Positions 1-8,868 of a stretch of DNA of 38,490 nucleotides are shown here, in pieces (the first letter of the stretch is position 1; each line of letters starts with the position of its first letter). The stretch spans positions 1 to 38,490 of the forward strand of contig JAQCEA010000018.1 in NCBI GenBank assembly GCA_027620495.1. Direction: 5' to 3'. The DNA is from Pseudomonadota bacterium (GTDB lineage: Bacteria; Pseudomonadota; Alphaproteobacteria; Puniceispirillales; Puniceispirillaceae). The notes beneath the pieces are model-generated. The model worked only from the letters and a program-made list of their open reading frames with translations. It had not been told where the DNA came from and ran no database searches. Position numbers and translations under genes: made by a program.

Positions 1-69
<69 letters not shown>

Positions 70-162
70 AACAGGGAAGTTTGATAGCGCGTTTTTAGCA
101 TGGTTTTCGTTGCGGGCAACCCCAAAATTCAACAAAAAACCTGCAGAAATAAAAAAAGGAAT

Positions 163-186
163 AAAAAAACAGGCCGTCAGGCCTGT
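163..186 (-). terminator. Rho-independent terminator after tRNA-Val
   Basis: A perfect 7-bp stem ACAGGCC / GGCCTGT with a 4-base loop lies at 169-186. On the minus strand it is followed by a run of T residues (163-169 are A on the plus strand). It lies 36 bases past the 3' end of tRNA-Val and would separate it from tRNA-Asp. Confidence 0.8.
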
Positions 187-221
187 GGTCATCAATAGAA
201 GCATACATTTCAGCACACTGA

Positions 222-297
222 TGGTGGGTGGTGAGGGGTTCGAACCCCCGACCTACTCGGTGTAAACGAGTTGCTCTCCCAGCTGAGCTAACCACCC
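222..297 (-). tRNA. tRNA-Val (TAC)
   Basis: Minus-strand cloverleaf of 76 bases. The acceptor is GGGTGGT paired with ACCACCC, the discriminator is A, and CCA is encoded (222-224). The anticodon stem ACTCG/CGAGT encloses loop TTTACAC, giving anticodon TAC. The T-arm contains GGTTCGAACC. It follows hup on the same strand. Confidence 0.97.
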
Positions 298-350
298 TTT
301 TCGATCAGCAAGCGCTTGTTACTGCTATTTCAATGCAAAAGCAAGCCCCC

Positions 351-385
351 AAAAACAAACGCCGACCCTTTTGATCAGGTCGGCG
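351..385 (-). terminator. Rho-independent terminator of hup
   Basis: An 8-bp stem CGCCGACC / GGTCGGCG (360-367 with 378-385) encloses a 10-base loop. On the minus strand it is followed by a T-rich tract (A-rich at 351-359 on the plus strand). It starts 17 bases past the hup stop codon. Confidence 0.85.
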
Positions 386-401
386 CTCATCTTATCAAAA
401 A

Positions 402-677
402 TTAGCTGTTAACAGCGTCTTTCAATGGCGCACCAGCCTTAAACTTTGGTTGCTTTGACGCCTTGATCTGGATTGTTTCACCAGTTCTTGGGTTGCGACC
501 AGTTGTTGCAGCGCGTTGTGCAACAGAAAATGTACCAAAACCAACAATACGAACATCACCACCAGACTTGAGTGCAGAAGCGATACTGTCAAAAACAGCG
601 TCAACTGCGCGACCAGCGTCGGCTTTGGTAAGGCCTGATGAGTCGGCAACTGCTGAGACAAGATCATTTTTATTCAT
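402..677 (-). CDS. hup: HU family DNA-binding protein
   Basis: A 91-residue nucleoid protein of the HU/IHF fold that binds and bends DNA as a dimer with little sequence preference. The N-terminal helices (MNKNDLVSAVAD...) and the family signature GFGTFSVAQRAATTGRNP at about residues 46-63 are intact; this forms the beta arm that intercalates at a conserved proline. Length equals the family norm of about 90. The start has a strong Shine-Dalgarno sequence (AGGGGG, 5 bases before ATG). It follows lon on the same strand after a 138-base gap that probably carries its own promoter, and it ends in a clear terminator. The lon-hup order is common in proteobacteria. Whether it is HU-alpha or HU-beta by E. 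coli naming cannot be decided; it is probably the only HU, which is an inference. Confidence 0.95.
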   Translation of the reverse strand: MNKNDLVSAVADSSGLTKADAGRAVDAVFDSIASALKSGGDVRIVGFGTFSVAQRAATTGRNPRTGETIQIKASKQPKFKAGAPLKDAVNS

Positions 678-815
678 GGGAACCCCCTGTAATTGGTGTG
701 GATAATCCAGTTAAACAATGCAGGAAATCTACACTCATAATGGTCATTGTCCTAGCAGAATTTACAAAAAACCCCAGATTTTAGCCATTTTTTGGGAAAA
801 ACTCCAAAATTAAAA

Positions 816-3236
816 CTAATGCGCGACAATGTCAGACGGATTTTCGCCTGAATCTGGAACTGTTGCCCCCGATTCTGTGGAAATATCAGCCATTCCAGAC
901 ATAACCAACGGCATTGGCTCTCTTACCAAAGCCGCAGACAAGGCTTCATCCACCATCGCCACTGGTATAATTTTCAGACTCGATTTCACGTTATCTGGTA
1001 TGTCGGCAAGATCTTTTTCATTGTCTTTAGGTATCAAAACGGTAGTTAATCCACCTCGCTGTGCGGCCAATAACTTTTCTTTCAACCCGCCAATTGGCAG
1101 TACCCGTCCGCGCAACGTAATCTCGCCAGTCATGGCAACGTCGCGCCGCACTTCGATGCCGGTGATCGCCGAAATGATGGATGTGGCCATACCGACACCG
1201 GCTGATGGCCCATCTTTCGGTGTGGCACCTTCTGGCACATGGACATGGACGTCATGCTTGGCCAATTCCGCTAGATCAATGCCATAAGATTGCGCCCGTG
1301 ATTTGATAAAGAATTCAGCGGCCTGAATCGATTCCTTCATCACCTCACCAAGCTTGCCTGTCGCTGTCACCTTGCCTTTGCCCGGCACTTTTACAGCTTC
1401 GATATTCAGCAATTCGCCGCCAACCTCGGTCCACGCCAATCCGGTGGTTACACCAATCTGATCGGCATCTTCAATCTCGCCAAAACGGAATCTTTTGACG
1501 CCAAGATAATCATCAAGATTTTCAGCCGTAACAGTGACTGAAGACGTTTTTCCACCAACAATTGCGGTGACGGTTTTCCGCGCAATTTTCGCAATTTCAC
1601 GTTCCAGATTACGCACCCCAGCTTCACGGGTATATAGACGAATGACATTGCGCAATGCATCATCCTCTATCACCAGTTCCCGGTCTTTCAAGCCGTGGTC
1701 TTTGATCTGTTTTGTTACAAGGTGCCGTTTGGCAATTTCTAGCTTTTCATCTTCGGTATAGCCAGACAAACGGATGATTTCCATGCGGTCCATCAATGGC
1801 TGCGGCATGTTCAAAGTGTTTGCCGTGGTGATGAACATCACATTTGAAAGGTCAAAATCAACTTCGAGGTAATGATCTTGAAAGCTGTTATTTTGCGCTG
1901 GGTCTAAAACCTCAAGAAGTGCAGATGTCGGATCGCCGCGCCAATCCGCGCCAAGTTTATCAACTTCGTCGAGCAAAAATAGTGGGTTTCTGGTGCCCGC
2001 TTTTTTCATACCTTGCAGAATTTTACCCGGCATTGACCCAATATAGGTGCGCCGATGTCCGCGAATTTCCGCCTCGTCACGCACACCGCCAAGCGCCATC
2101 CGCACATAATTACGCCCGGTGGCCTTGGCAATCGATTTGCCAAGCGAGGTCTTGCCAACGCCTGGCGGGCCGACCAAACATAAAATCGGGCCTTTCATCG
2201 TCTTTGTGCGCTGTTGCACGGCCAAAAATTCGACAATGCGGTCTTTTACTTTATCGAGACCATAATGATCTGCATCCAACACCGCACGTGCCGCATCAAT
2301 ATCTTTCTTCAACCGGCTAGATTTGCGCCATGGCAATGACAAAATCCAATCAAGATAATTACGCACCACCGTGGCTTCGGCGCTCATCGGCCCCATATTG
2401 CGTAGCTTTTTCAGCTCTGCCTCGCCCTTTTCAAGGGCGGCTTTTGGCATATTTAGGGCTTTGAGCTGGGTTTCAATTTCATCAAGCTCATTCACCCCGT
2501 CTTCGGTTTCACCAAGCTCTTTTTGAATGGCCTTCATTTGTTCATTCAAATAATATTCACGCTGGGTCTTTTCCATCTGGCGTTTGACCCGGTTCCGCAC
2601 CCGCTTTTCAACCTGCAGCGCCCCGATCTCACCTTCCATATAACCAAATACGCGCTCTAGCCGTGCATGGATATCAAGAGTCTCAAGAAGTTCTTGTTTT
2701 TCAGAAATTTTTATTGCCAGATGTGACGCAATCATATCGGCAATTTTGTCTGCCTCGTCAATTTGCTCGACAGCGTTTAACACTTCAGAGGCAATTTTCT
2801 TGTTAAGCTTGATATATTGTTCAAATTGTTGGGTGGTCGCCCGGCCAAGCGCTGTGGTTTCAGCGCCCAGATCACCAAATTGATCGGCAACTGACGCCTC
2901 AACAACAAGATAACCGTCATCATCACGCAAGCTATTGGCATCAAGCACAACGCGTTCGCCGCCTTCTACCAGCACTTTGACGGCCCCATCAGGCAGCTTT
3001 AATAACTGCAGGATCGTTCCGACCGTGCCAGTGCCAAAAAGGCCCGAGGCATCTGGGTCCTCAAGCGCCGCTTCTTTCTGTGTTACCAGAATGATTTGTT
3101 TGTCTTCCGCCATCACCGCTTCAAGCGCCTTGATGGACTTTTCACGCCCAACAAACAACGGAACAATCATATGTGGAAACACCACAATGTCACGAAGTGG
3201 CAAAACCGGAAGTGAAATAACAGGCGCGTCAGACAT
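816..3236 (-). CDS. lon: ATP-dependent protease Lon
   Basis: An 806-residue homohexameric cytosolic AAA+ serine protease that degrades misfolded and short-lived regulatory proteins. The N-terminal substrate-binding domain begins ISLPVLPLRDIVVFPHM. The Walker A motif GPPGVGKTS is near residue 356 and Walker B LFLLDEVDKL follows. The C-terminal protease domain carries the catalytic serine in PKDGPSAGVGM (Ser678, essentially the E. coli position) and the catalytic lysine in GGLKEKLLAA. The open frame reaches 3245 through a TTG, but the ATG at 3236 gives MSDAPV and sits about 9 bases after AAGGG, so I chose that start. It lies downstream of clpX and upstream of hup, in a classic quality-control cluster. 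A candidate heat-shock-type promoter and a palindrome lie just upstream. The tail after about residue 780 is acidic and low in complexity, as is usual. Confidence 0.97.
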   Translation of the reverse strand: MSDAPVISLPVLPLRDIVVFPHMIVPLFVGREKSIKALEAVMAEDKQIILVTQKEAALEDPDASGLFGTGTVGTILQLLKLPDGAVKVLVEGGERVVLDANSLRDDDGYLVVEASVADQFGDLGAETTALGRATTQQFEQYIKLNKKIASEVLNAVEQIDEADKIADMIASHLAIKISEKQELLETLDIHARLERVFGYMEGEIGALQVEKRVRNRVKRQMEKTQREYYLNEQMKAIQKELGETEDGVNELDEIETQLKALNMPKAALEKGEAELKKLRNMGPMSAEATVVRNYLDWILSLPWRKSSRLKKDIDAARAVLDADHYGLDKVKDRIVEFLAVQQRTKTMKGPILCLVGPPGVGKTSLGKSIAKATGRNYVRMALGGVRDEAEIRGHRRTYIGSMPGKILQGMKKAGTRNPLFLLDEVDKLGADWRGDPTSALLEVLDPAQNNSFQDHYLEVDFDLSNVMFITTANTLNMPQPLMDRMEIIRLSGYTEDEKLEIAKRHLVTKQIKDHGLKDRELVIEDDALRNVIRLYTREAGVRNLEREIAKIARKTVTAIVGGKTSSVTVTAENLDDYLGVKRFRFGEIEDADQIGVTTGLAWTEVGGELLNIEAVKVPGKGKVTATGKLGEVMKESIQAAEFFIKSRAQSYGIDLAELAKHDVHVHVPEGATPKDGPSAGVGMATSIISAITGIEVRRDVAMTGEITLRGRVLPIGGLKEKLLAAQRGGLTTVLIPKDNEKDLADIPDNVKSSLKIIPVAMVDEALSAALVREPMPLVMSGMADISTESGATVPDSGENPSDIVAH

Positions 3237-3264
3237 TGAAACCAACCCTTTTACAAACTGAATG

Positions 3265-3279
3265 CCAGCACCGTGCTGG
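3265..3279. promoter_or_regulatory. Perfect palindrome in the lon leader
   Basis: CCAGCAC-C-GTGCTGG is a perfect 7+1+7 inverted repeat, 28 bases upstream of the lon ATG. It has no T-tract, so it is not a terminator for clpX. It could be a repressor operator or a leader hairpin. The assignment is by position only. Confidence 0.4.
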
Positions 3280-3285
3280 TGCCTT

Positions 3286-3316
3286 AGATATGAGTATGCC
3301 CTGTGCCAAGATCAAG
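3286..3316 (-). promoter_or_regulatory. Candidate promoter of lon (heat-shock-like)
   Basis: On the minus strand CTTGAT (3311-3316) is followed after about 17 bases by TCATATCT (3286-3293). This resembles alphaproteobacterial RpoH promoters (CTTG, spacer, CATAT-type box). It is placed so that transcription would begin at or just inside the 3265-3279 palindrome. The match is by eye and weak. Confidence 0.3.
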
Positions 3317-3356
3317 ACGTCCACACACATCTATAAAGAAACCGGCGGCACGGGCG

Positions 3357-4619
3357 TTAGGCGCCCTGCTCAACCTCTTTTGGCTTTTTGGCGTGAACCA
3401 CCAGCGGTGCGGCACCGTTTTCAATGACATCACCATTGATCACGACTTCTTCGATATCCCCTGCGGTGGGAATATCAAACATTGGTTCCATCAGGATATT
3501 TTCCATGATGGAACGCAAACCCCGCGCACCTGTTTTCCGCGCGATTGCCTTTTTCGCAACAGCTCTTAGCGCATCTTCACGGAATTCAAGCCGCACATCA
3601 TCCATTTCAAACAATTTCTGATATTGTTTGATCAGCGCGTTTTTAGGTTCGGTTAAAATGCGGATCAGCGCGGCTTCATCCAAATCTTCCAAGGTCGCAA
3701 CAACGGGCAGACGGCCGACAAATTCTGGAATCAGGCCAAATTTGATCAAATCCTCTGGTTCAAGTTCAGCTAACAATTCACCAATTTTACGATCATCTGG
3801 ATCGCGCACCTCTGCGCCAAACCCAATGCCTGCCCCGGTATGGCGACCAGCAATCAATTTATCGAGGCCAGCAAACGCACCGCCACAAATGAACAGAATA
3901 TTTGTTGTATCAACCTGCAAAAATTCCTGTTGTGGATGTTTGCGCCCGCCTTGCGGTGGCACCGATGCAACGGTACCTTCCATTATTTTCAGCAATGCTT
4001 GTTGCACGCCCTCGCCCGACACATCACGGGTGATTGACGGATTGTCTGCTTTACGCGAAATTTTATCAACTTCGTCAATATAGACAATCCCGCGCTGTGC
4101 ACGTTCAACGTTATAGTCGGCCGCCTGCAACAATTTCAGGATGATGTTTTCGACATCTTCGCCCACATAACCAGCTTCGGTCAATGTGGTGGCATCCGCC
4201 ATAGTAAACGGCACATCCAACAGGCGTGCCAAGGTCTGGGCCAATAGCGTTTTGCCACAGCCAGTTGGTCCCACCAAAAGAATGTTGGATTTAGAAATTT
4301 CAACATCGCCGGTCCGACCGGCATTGGCTAGTCGTTTGTAATGGTTATGCACCGCCACCGCCAACATACGTTTGGCGCGGGCCTGACCAATCACATATTC
4401 GTCAAGAACGGCCTTGATGTCTGCTGGTGTCGGCACGCCATCATGGCTTTTTGCCAGCGCTGATTTATGCTCTTCACGTATAATATCCATGCAGAGTTCA
4501 ACACATTCATCACAAATGAAAACGGTCGGGCCGGCAATTAATTTGCGCACTTCATGCTGGCTCTTTCCACAAAAAGAGCAGAACAAAGTTCCCTTATCAC
4601 CATCTTCTTTTTTAGCCAT
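3357..4619 (-). CDS. clpX: ClpX, ATPase subunit of the ClpXP protease
   Basis: A 420-residue AAA+ unfoldase that recognises tagged substrates and threads them into ClpP. The N-terminal zinc-binding domain has Cys14, Cys17, Cys36 and Cys39. Walker A is [13 protein letters not shown] near residue 117, the pore loop is GYVGEDVE, Walker B is [10 protein letters not shown], the RKH loop is RKHPQQEF, the region with the ClpP-contact and sensor residues includes [12 protein letters not shown], and the sensor-2 motif is GARGLRSI. Length and every motif are canonical. It lies 141 bases downstream of clpP and upstream of lon on the same strand. In alphaproteobacteria ClpXP degrades CtrA, and a CtrA-like regulator is encoded at 32870, so a functional link is plausible but inferred. 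Confidence 0.98.
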   Translation of the reverse strand: MAKKEDGDKGTLFCSFCGKSQHEVRKLIAGPTVFICDECVELCMDIIREEHKSALAKSHDGVPTPADIKAVLDEYVIGQARAKRMLAVAVHNHYKRLANAGRTGDVEISKSNILLVGPTGCGKTLLAQTLARLLDVPFTMADATTLTEAGYVGEDVENIILKLLQAADYNVERAQRGIVYIDEVDKISRKADNPSITRDVSGEGVQQALLKIMEGTVASVPPQGGRKHPQQEFLQVDTTNILFICGGAFAGLDKLIAGRHTGAGIGFGAEVRDPDDRKIGELLAELEPEDLIKFGLIPEFVGRLPVVATLEDLDEAALIRILTEPKNALIKQYQKLFEMDDVRLEFREDALRAVAKKAIARKTGARGLRSIMENILMEPMFDIPTAGDIEEVVINGDVIENGAAPLVVHAKKPKEVEQGA

Positions 4620-4760
4620 TATATCGGCTCCTGTTTTGTCTTTGGCGGCAAGCCAGCCGTCGGTATCGCGCTTAGTCTAGAACCCTAACCGTTCTGGTTA
4701 CAAACAAAATTTGTGCCAACTAGCGGGTGATCGTCAGGCTCTTTACCGAAATTGCTGAAA

Positions 4761-5402
4761 TTAAACATCTTTATCTGGCACTGGCCGTTTAGTCACAACC
4801 TCGTCGATGAGCCCAAATGATTTGGCATCTTCAGCCGTCATAAAGGTATCGCGTTCCATGATCTTTTCGACCTGTTTCAAACTTTTACCGGTGTGATGTT
4901 CGTAAATACCGTTTAGTCGTTTGCGCAAATCCAGAATTTCCCGGGCATGGATTTCAATATCACTGGCCTGCCCCTGAAACCCGCCTGATGGCTGATGTGT
5001 CATGATCCGTGCATTTGGCAGCGCATAGCGTTTCCCCGCCGCACCCGCCATCAATAATAACGACCCCATTGAGGCGGCCTGTCCCATACAAACGGTCGAT
5101 ACATCTGGGCGGATATATTCCATCGTGTCGTATATTGCCAAGCCGGATGTCACAATGCCGCCCGGAGAGTTGATATACATCGAAATATCTTTTGTTGGAT
5201 TTTCCGATTCCAAAAATAACAATTGCGAACAAACAAGCGAGGCCACACCATCATCAATCGGGCCATTTAAAAAAATAATCCGTTCTTTGAGCAACCGCGA
5301 AAAAATGTCATAGGCCCGTTCACCACGGTTTGTCTGTTCGACCACCATCGGCACCAGATTAGCCTGTTCAGGGGTCATCCCACCTAGCCAATGTTCACTC
5401 AT
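4761..5402 (-). CDS. clpP: ClpP, proteolytic subunit of the Clp protease
   Basis: A 213-residue serine peptidase that forms the double heptameric chamber served by ClpX. The catalytic triad is visible at Ser111 (GQAASMGS), His136 (MTHQPSGG) and Asp185 ([10 protein letters not shown]), which are the E. coli numbers. The open frame extends to 5450, but ATG at 5402 is preceded by GAGGAG with 7-base spacing and gives canonical numbering, so the longer form is rejected. It lies between tig and clpX on the same strand. No separate terminator is visible before clpX, so clpP-clpX co-transcription is likely. Confidence 0.98.
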   Translation of the reverse strand: MSEHWLGGMTPEQANLVPMVVEQTNRGERAYDIFSRLLKERIIFLNGPIDDGVASLVCSQLLFLESENPTKDISMYINSPGGIVTSGLAIYDTMEYIRPDVSTVCMGQAASMGSLLLMAGAAGKRYALPNARIMTHQPSGGFQGQASDIEIHAREILDLRKRLNGIYEHHTGKSLKQVEKIMERDTFMTAEDAKSFGLIDEVVTKRPVPDKDV

Positions 5403-5564
5403 AAACAATCTCCTCGCATTTCGTGGAAAAGGGCCGTGGTCAACAGCCATTGAAAAAAACCGCTATCGGCAAAGCTGGCGGCATACCTTGACATTACGCC
5501 CTAGCATGCGCCCCCTCACTATATGGCGATAGGTGAAATGGGTTCAAGCCCAGAATAGACGATG

Positions 5565-5604
5565 ACAAAAGAAAATAGAGAGATGCCACAAGACACCTCT
5601 CTAT
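5565..5604 (-). terminator. Terminator of tig
   Basis: An 8-bp stem ATAGAGAG / CTCTCTAT (5575-5582 with 5597-5604) encloses a 14-base loop. It is followed on the minus strand by TTTTCTTTTG. It begins 57 bases past the tig stop codon and separates tig from clpP, which therefore probably has its own promoter in 5403-5565. Confidence 0.7.
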
Positions 5605-5660
5605 CATCAATTCAAGATTTGCGACAGATGACCAAAAGCACCGCGCAAACAGATCAGCAT

Positions 5661-7178
5661 TTATTTTTTGGCCGCTGCCTTTTTTGCTGCTGGCTTTTTT
5701 GCTGCTGGCTTTTTGGCGGCGGCTTTTTTTGCAGCCGGCGTTTTGGAATCGGCCTTTTTCGCTGATTTTTTAGCCGCCTTTTTCGCTGGTGCTGCATCGC
5801 TCTCATCAGCCTGATAGAGCGTATCTTTATTGATTACAACTTCTGACACCTTGGCCATTTCGAGAATAAAATCAATAACTTTATCTTCAAAAATAGGGCC
5901 AGCAATCTGTTGCATGGCTTGCGGGTTCTTCTGGAAATATTCCAGCACCATCTGTTCTTGACCGGGATAGCGGCGTGCTTCTTCAAATACCGCCTTGCGC
6001 GTGTCTTCCTCGGTCACATCAATATTATTGACGCGCCCAATTTCAGCAATCAACAAACCAAGGCGCACCCGGCGGGTGGCAATCTTTTGTGCCTCGTCCT
6101 TGTCGGCTTTGCTCATCCCCTCATCGGCAGCAGGATGATGATGGTCATGGTCGTGGTCATGGTCGTGGTCATGATCGTGGTCGTGGTCGTGGTCATGATG
6201 ATGCGCTTCGCTCGCATTCGGGTTCATCGCCCGGGCAACCGATTCATATTCCTGCTGAAATAATGATGGTGGCACGTCAAACGCTTCTCCATCAGCCAAC
6301 GCATCCAGAACATTTTTCTTTACCAACTGTCGCAACGCGGTCGCGTGCTGGCCGTTAATTTGCTGGCCAATGGCATCTTTCAATCCGTCAAGATCGTCAA
6401 ACCCAAGACGTTTTGCCAGCTCATCATCAATGCTGGCATCAGCTTTTTCCTGAATATCTTTCACGGTCACTTCAAACACCGCTAATTTGCCAGCAAGGTG
6501 CGCCGCCTGATATTCTTCGGGGAATGTCACCGGCACATCGCGGGTTTCATCGGTCTTGGCCCCAACCAGCCCATCTTCAAAGCCGGGAATAAAGCTGTTT
6601 GAGCCTAATTCCAGCGCATGACCTTCGGCGGCACCGCCCTCAAACGCTTCGCCGTCAATGCGTCCGACAAAATCAATCGTCACCACATCGCCAAGCTTCG
6701 CCGCACGCGGTTTCGCCAACGCAACAGTTGGACGATTTTCATCGGCAATGCGGCTTAACGCATCGTCAATTTCCTTAGAATCGCTCTCGATACGCGGCTT
6801 TTCAATCGCTAATTTAGCCAGATCTGGCATGGTGATCGCTGGCATCACTTCACAAGCTAAACTGGCTTCTAGATCCTTGTTTTCTTCATAGGATTTGATG
6901 TCGACTTTTGGTTGGCTGGCCAATTTCAAATCATTGCCTTCGATAGCTTGACGCGCGCCTTCATCAAGCGCCGTTTTGATCGCTTCGCCGCGTGCTTGGT
7001 CACCAAACCTTGTTTTGACCACCGATAATGGCACTTTGCCCGGCCGAAATCCCGGCATCTTGACTGTTGCTGCAATCTCTTGCAGTTTTTTCGTCACTTC
7101 CGTTTCAATTTCATCAGCCGTGATGACAATCTTATATTCACGAAGCAAACCGTCTGACTTGGTCTCAGAAACATTCAT
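5661..7178 (-). CDS. tig: Trigger factor, ribosome-associated chaperone and prolyl isomerase
   Basis: A 505-residue chaperone that docks at the ribosomal exit tunnel. The N-terminal ribosome-binding domain contains the signature GFRPGKVP at about residues 43-50. The FKBP-like domain is in the middle (GDVVTIDFVGRIDGEAFEGG) and a SurA-like helical domain follows. E. coli trigger factor has 432 residues. The excess here comes from an almost pure His-Asp run at about residues 325-348 and a C-terminal tail of about 45 residues made almost only of Lys, Ala, Pro and Ser. The start was set at ATG 7178 (MNVSETK) because the upstream extension to 7214 has no family counterpart and AAAGGA lies about 11 bases before this ATG. 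It follows tRNA-Leu on the same strand and ends with a terminator. The His-Asp run could bind metal, as the His-rich tail of SlyD does. That is inference. Confidence 0.96.
   Translation of the reverse strand: MNVSETKSDGLLREYKIVITADEIETEVTKKLQEIAATVKMPGFRPGKVPLSVVKTRFGDQARGEAIKTALDEGARQAIEGNDLKLASQPKVDIKSYEENKDLEASLACEVMPAITMPDLAKLAIEKPRIESDSKEIDDALSRIADENRPTVALAKPRAAKLGDVVTIDFVGRIDGEAFEGGAAEGHALELGSNSFIPGFEDGLVGAKTDETRDVPVTFPEEYQAAHLAGKLAVFEVTVKDIQEKADASIDDELAKRLGFDDLDGLKDAIGQQINGQHATALRQLVKKNVLDALADGEAFDVPPSLFQQEYESVARAMNPNASEAHHHDHDHDHDHDHDHDHDHDHHHPAADEGMSKADKDEAQKIATRRVRLGLLIAEIGRVNNIDVTEEDTRKAVFEEARRYPGQEQMVLEYFQKNPQAMQQIAGPIFEDKVIDFILEMAKVSEVVINKDTLYQADESDAAPAKKAAKKSAKKADSKTPAAKKAAAKKPAAKKPAAKKAAAKK
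6135..6206. repeat. Hexanucleotide repeat encoding a His-Asp run in trigger factor
   Basis: Near-perfect tandem copies of a 6-base unit (GGTCAT / GGTCGT on the plus strand, reading His-Asp on the minus strand) run for about 70 bases inside tig. Third-position C/T variation between copies shows the His-Asp alternation is kept while synonymous sites drift. Such a tract is also prone to in-frame slippage. Confidence 0.9.
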
Positions 7179-7304
7179 CGAACCATCAATCCTTTTATAG
7201 TTGCACGCGCGCATGAGGCAGAAAAACCTCTGCCGGGTTTGCGCGTTTTCGGCGACGCGTTTCGCGCCAAGCCATTACACCGTCAAAATGCCTGCAAGCA
7301 CCAA

Positions 7305-7389
7305 TGGTACGGGCGGAGGGACTTGAACCCCCACGACTTTCGCCACTGGTACCTAAAACCAGCGCGTCTACCAATTCCGCCACGCCCGC
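7305..7389 (-). tRNA. tRNA-Leu (TAG)
   Basis: Minus-strand cloverleaf of 85 bases with a long variable arm, as expected for a class II tRNA. The acceptor is GCGGGCG / CGCCCGT, the discriminator is A and CCA is encoded. The anticodon stem CTGGT/ACCAG encloses loop TTTAGGT, giving TAG. It lies upstream of tig on the same strand. Confidence 0.97.
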
Positions 7390-7482
7390 AAATAATCCAT
7401 TGCGGCTTGCGCTGTTATATCGGCTTGCGGACAGATGCCACGCATTATCCCTATCTTAACTTCGTTTTATTCAAACGAATGA

Positions 7483-7560
7483 TGGGGCGAGTGACCGGTT
7501 TCGAACCGGCGACCTCCAGTGCCACAAACTGGCGCTCTAACCAACTGAGCTACACCCGCC
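7483..7560 (-). tRNA. tRNA-His (GTG)
   Basis: Minus-strand cloverleaf with anticodon stem CCAGT/ACTGG around TTGTGGC, giving GTG. The acceptor GCGGGTG pairs with CACTCGC, and a genomic G at 7560 provides the G-1 that pairs with C73, the identity element of histidine tRNAs. CCA is encoded at 7483-7485. It lies 93 bases upstream of tRNA-Leu on the same strand. Confidence 0.96.
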
Positions 7561-7745
7561 ATCTGCCGATAAAAGCAAGGCGGCACCTTAGTCGAAGCGC
7601 TACGCGCTGGCAAGCCTGTTTTATGGGTGAATTTCCAAGAAAAATCTGCGGTAGGGGCAGCGCCGAAAGAGAAGCCATAAAATTTCACACCAGCCAATGA
7701 TAGCCGCGGTTATATTCCGCGCTTTTTCAAGGGTTGGGACAATGC

Positions 7746-8168
7746 CTATTGTAGCGGCCGACCGGGTTTAAAAACGCCGCTGGCGGCGGCGATGATACGT
7801 CCAGACGGGGCGCGCACCGTACCGTCTGCAAAAAACACCGATTTGCCGCCACCTGTGCGGCGTGCCTCGGCAATCAAATACCCGTCATCAAGGGTCGCGG
7901 CGGCAAGAAATTGCGTTGTCAGCGATAATGTCAGCCCCGGGATCAACGGATCAGGTGCGGGCCGGTAACTGCCAGTCATGGCGAGCGCCACATCCAGCAT
8001 CGCCGTATATAAACCGCCATGGACAAGCCGCATCGGATTGACGTGATGCGGTGTTATATCAACGCGCACAGCACCAAACCCATCATCCCACGCGGTCAGC
8101 ATGATGCCATTTTGCGCATTAAACCCGCCAGCGTCGTTCAAAATTTTCAACCGCCGATCATCTGTCAT
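7746..8168 (-). CDS. PaaI-family hotdog-fold thioesterase
   Basis: A 140-residue single-domain protein of the PaaI/YdiI thioesterase family, which hydrolyses acyl-CoA or aryl-CoA thioesters in the cytosol. The hotdog signature is visible: MRLVHGGLYTAMLDVALAMTG near the middle (the HGG loop followed by the central helix), then beta strands ending GRIIAAASGVFKPGR. Length matches the family. ATG 8168 is preceded by GGTGG at 8 bases. Alternative GTG starts at 8180 and 8186 are open and cannot be excluded. The substrate cannot be read from the sequence, and the neighbours (tRNA-His upstream-to-downstream, glnB divergent) give no pathway clue. Confidence 0.8.
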   Translation of the reverse strand: MTDDRRLKILNDAGGFNAQNGIMLTAWDDGFGAVRVDITPHHVNPMRLVHGGLYTAMLDVALAMTGSYRPAPDPLIPGLTLSLTTQFLAAATLDDGYLIAEARRTGGGKSVFFADGTVRAPSGRIIAAASGVFKPGRPLQ

Positions 8169-8299
8169 TGTCGGTTCCACCGCCACCCTTTGCCAGCTTA
8201 TTTGATATGACCATAGCCAACCGCGATCAAATTACAATGCGCAAGAACAGCAGGATACAAAAAGCCGCCGCATGAAAATATGCCTAAATTTTGTGCGTT

Positions 8300-8314
8300 T
8301 TGCATATTATGCAA
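8300..8314. promoter_or_regulatory. Perfect palindrome upstream of glnB
   Basis: TTGCATA-T-TATGCAA is a perfect 7+1+7 inverted repeat in an AT-rich stretch of the 300-base region between the divergent thioesterase and glnB genes, 155 bases before the glnB ATG. It contains TGCA half-sites but not the spacing of a classical NtrC site. It could control glnB, the thioesterase, or both. I see no small gene in 8169-8468. Confidence 0.4.
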
Positions 8315-8462
8315 GCAAAAATGTAGCTTTTTTTGATTTTAGCCGATCAAGCGAGATGGGTGACTTGAAACCGGCACGCCGCCGCCGCATAACCACGCCA
8401 TGAACCGGGCGGCAGCTGACAGCCGATGGCGATATGCTGTGTACCCCAAAACAACGAAGTGA

Positions 8463-8807
<345 letters not shown>

Positions 8808-8868
8808 CTTGGCTGAACGACATCGAACTTAAACGCTTTGCAACAGCAATTAATGGAAGGATACCCAA

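Noticed and set aside
95-295. Minus-strand frame of 66 codons overlapping tRNA-Val
   Set aside because: It is read through a tRNA and a terminator, so not a gene.
829-1287. Plus-strand frame of 152 codons inside lon
   Set aside because: It is antisense to the Lon protease domain, has no family motifs, and is a typical shadow of a GC-skewed coding strand.
6134-6206. Short tandem repeats that could suggest a CRISPR or satellite array
   Set aside because: The unit is 6 bases, has no spacers, and is fully explained as a His-Asp run inside trigger factor.
7195-7697. Frames over the tRNA-Leu and tRNA-His genes on both strands
   Set aside because: They translate the tRNA sequences themselves (for example the peptide MAELVDALVLG), a familiar artefact.
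8361-8390. Possible sigma-54 promoter for glnB (GGCAC followed by GC-rich bases)
   Set aside because: The -12 TGC element is missing, so the match to TGGCAC-N5-TTGC is not good enough.
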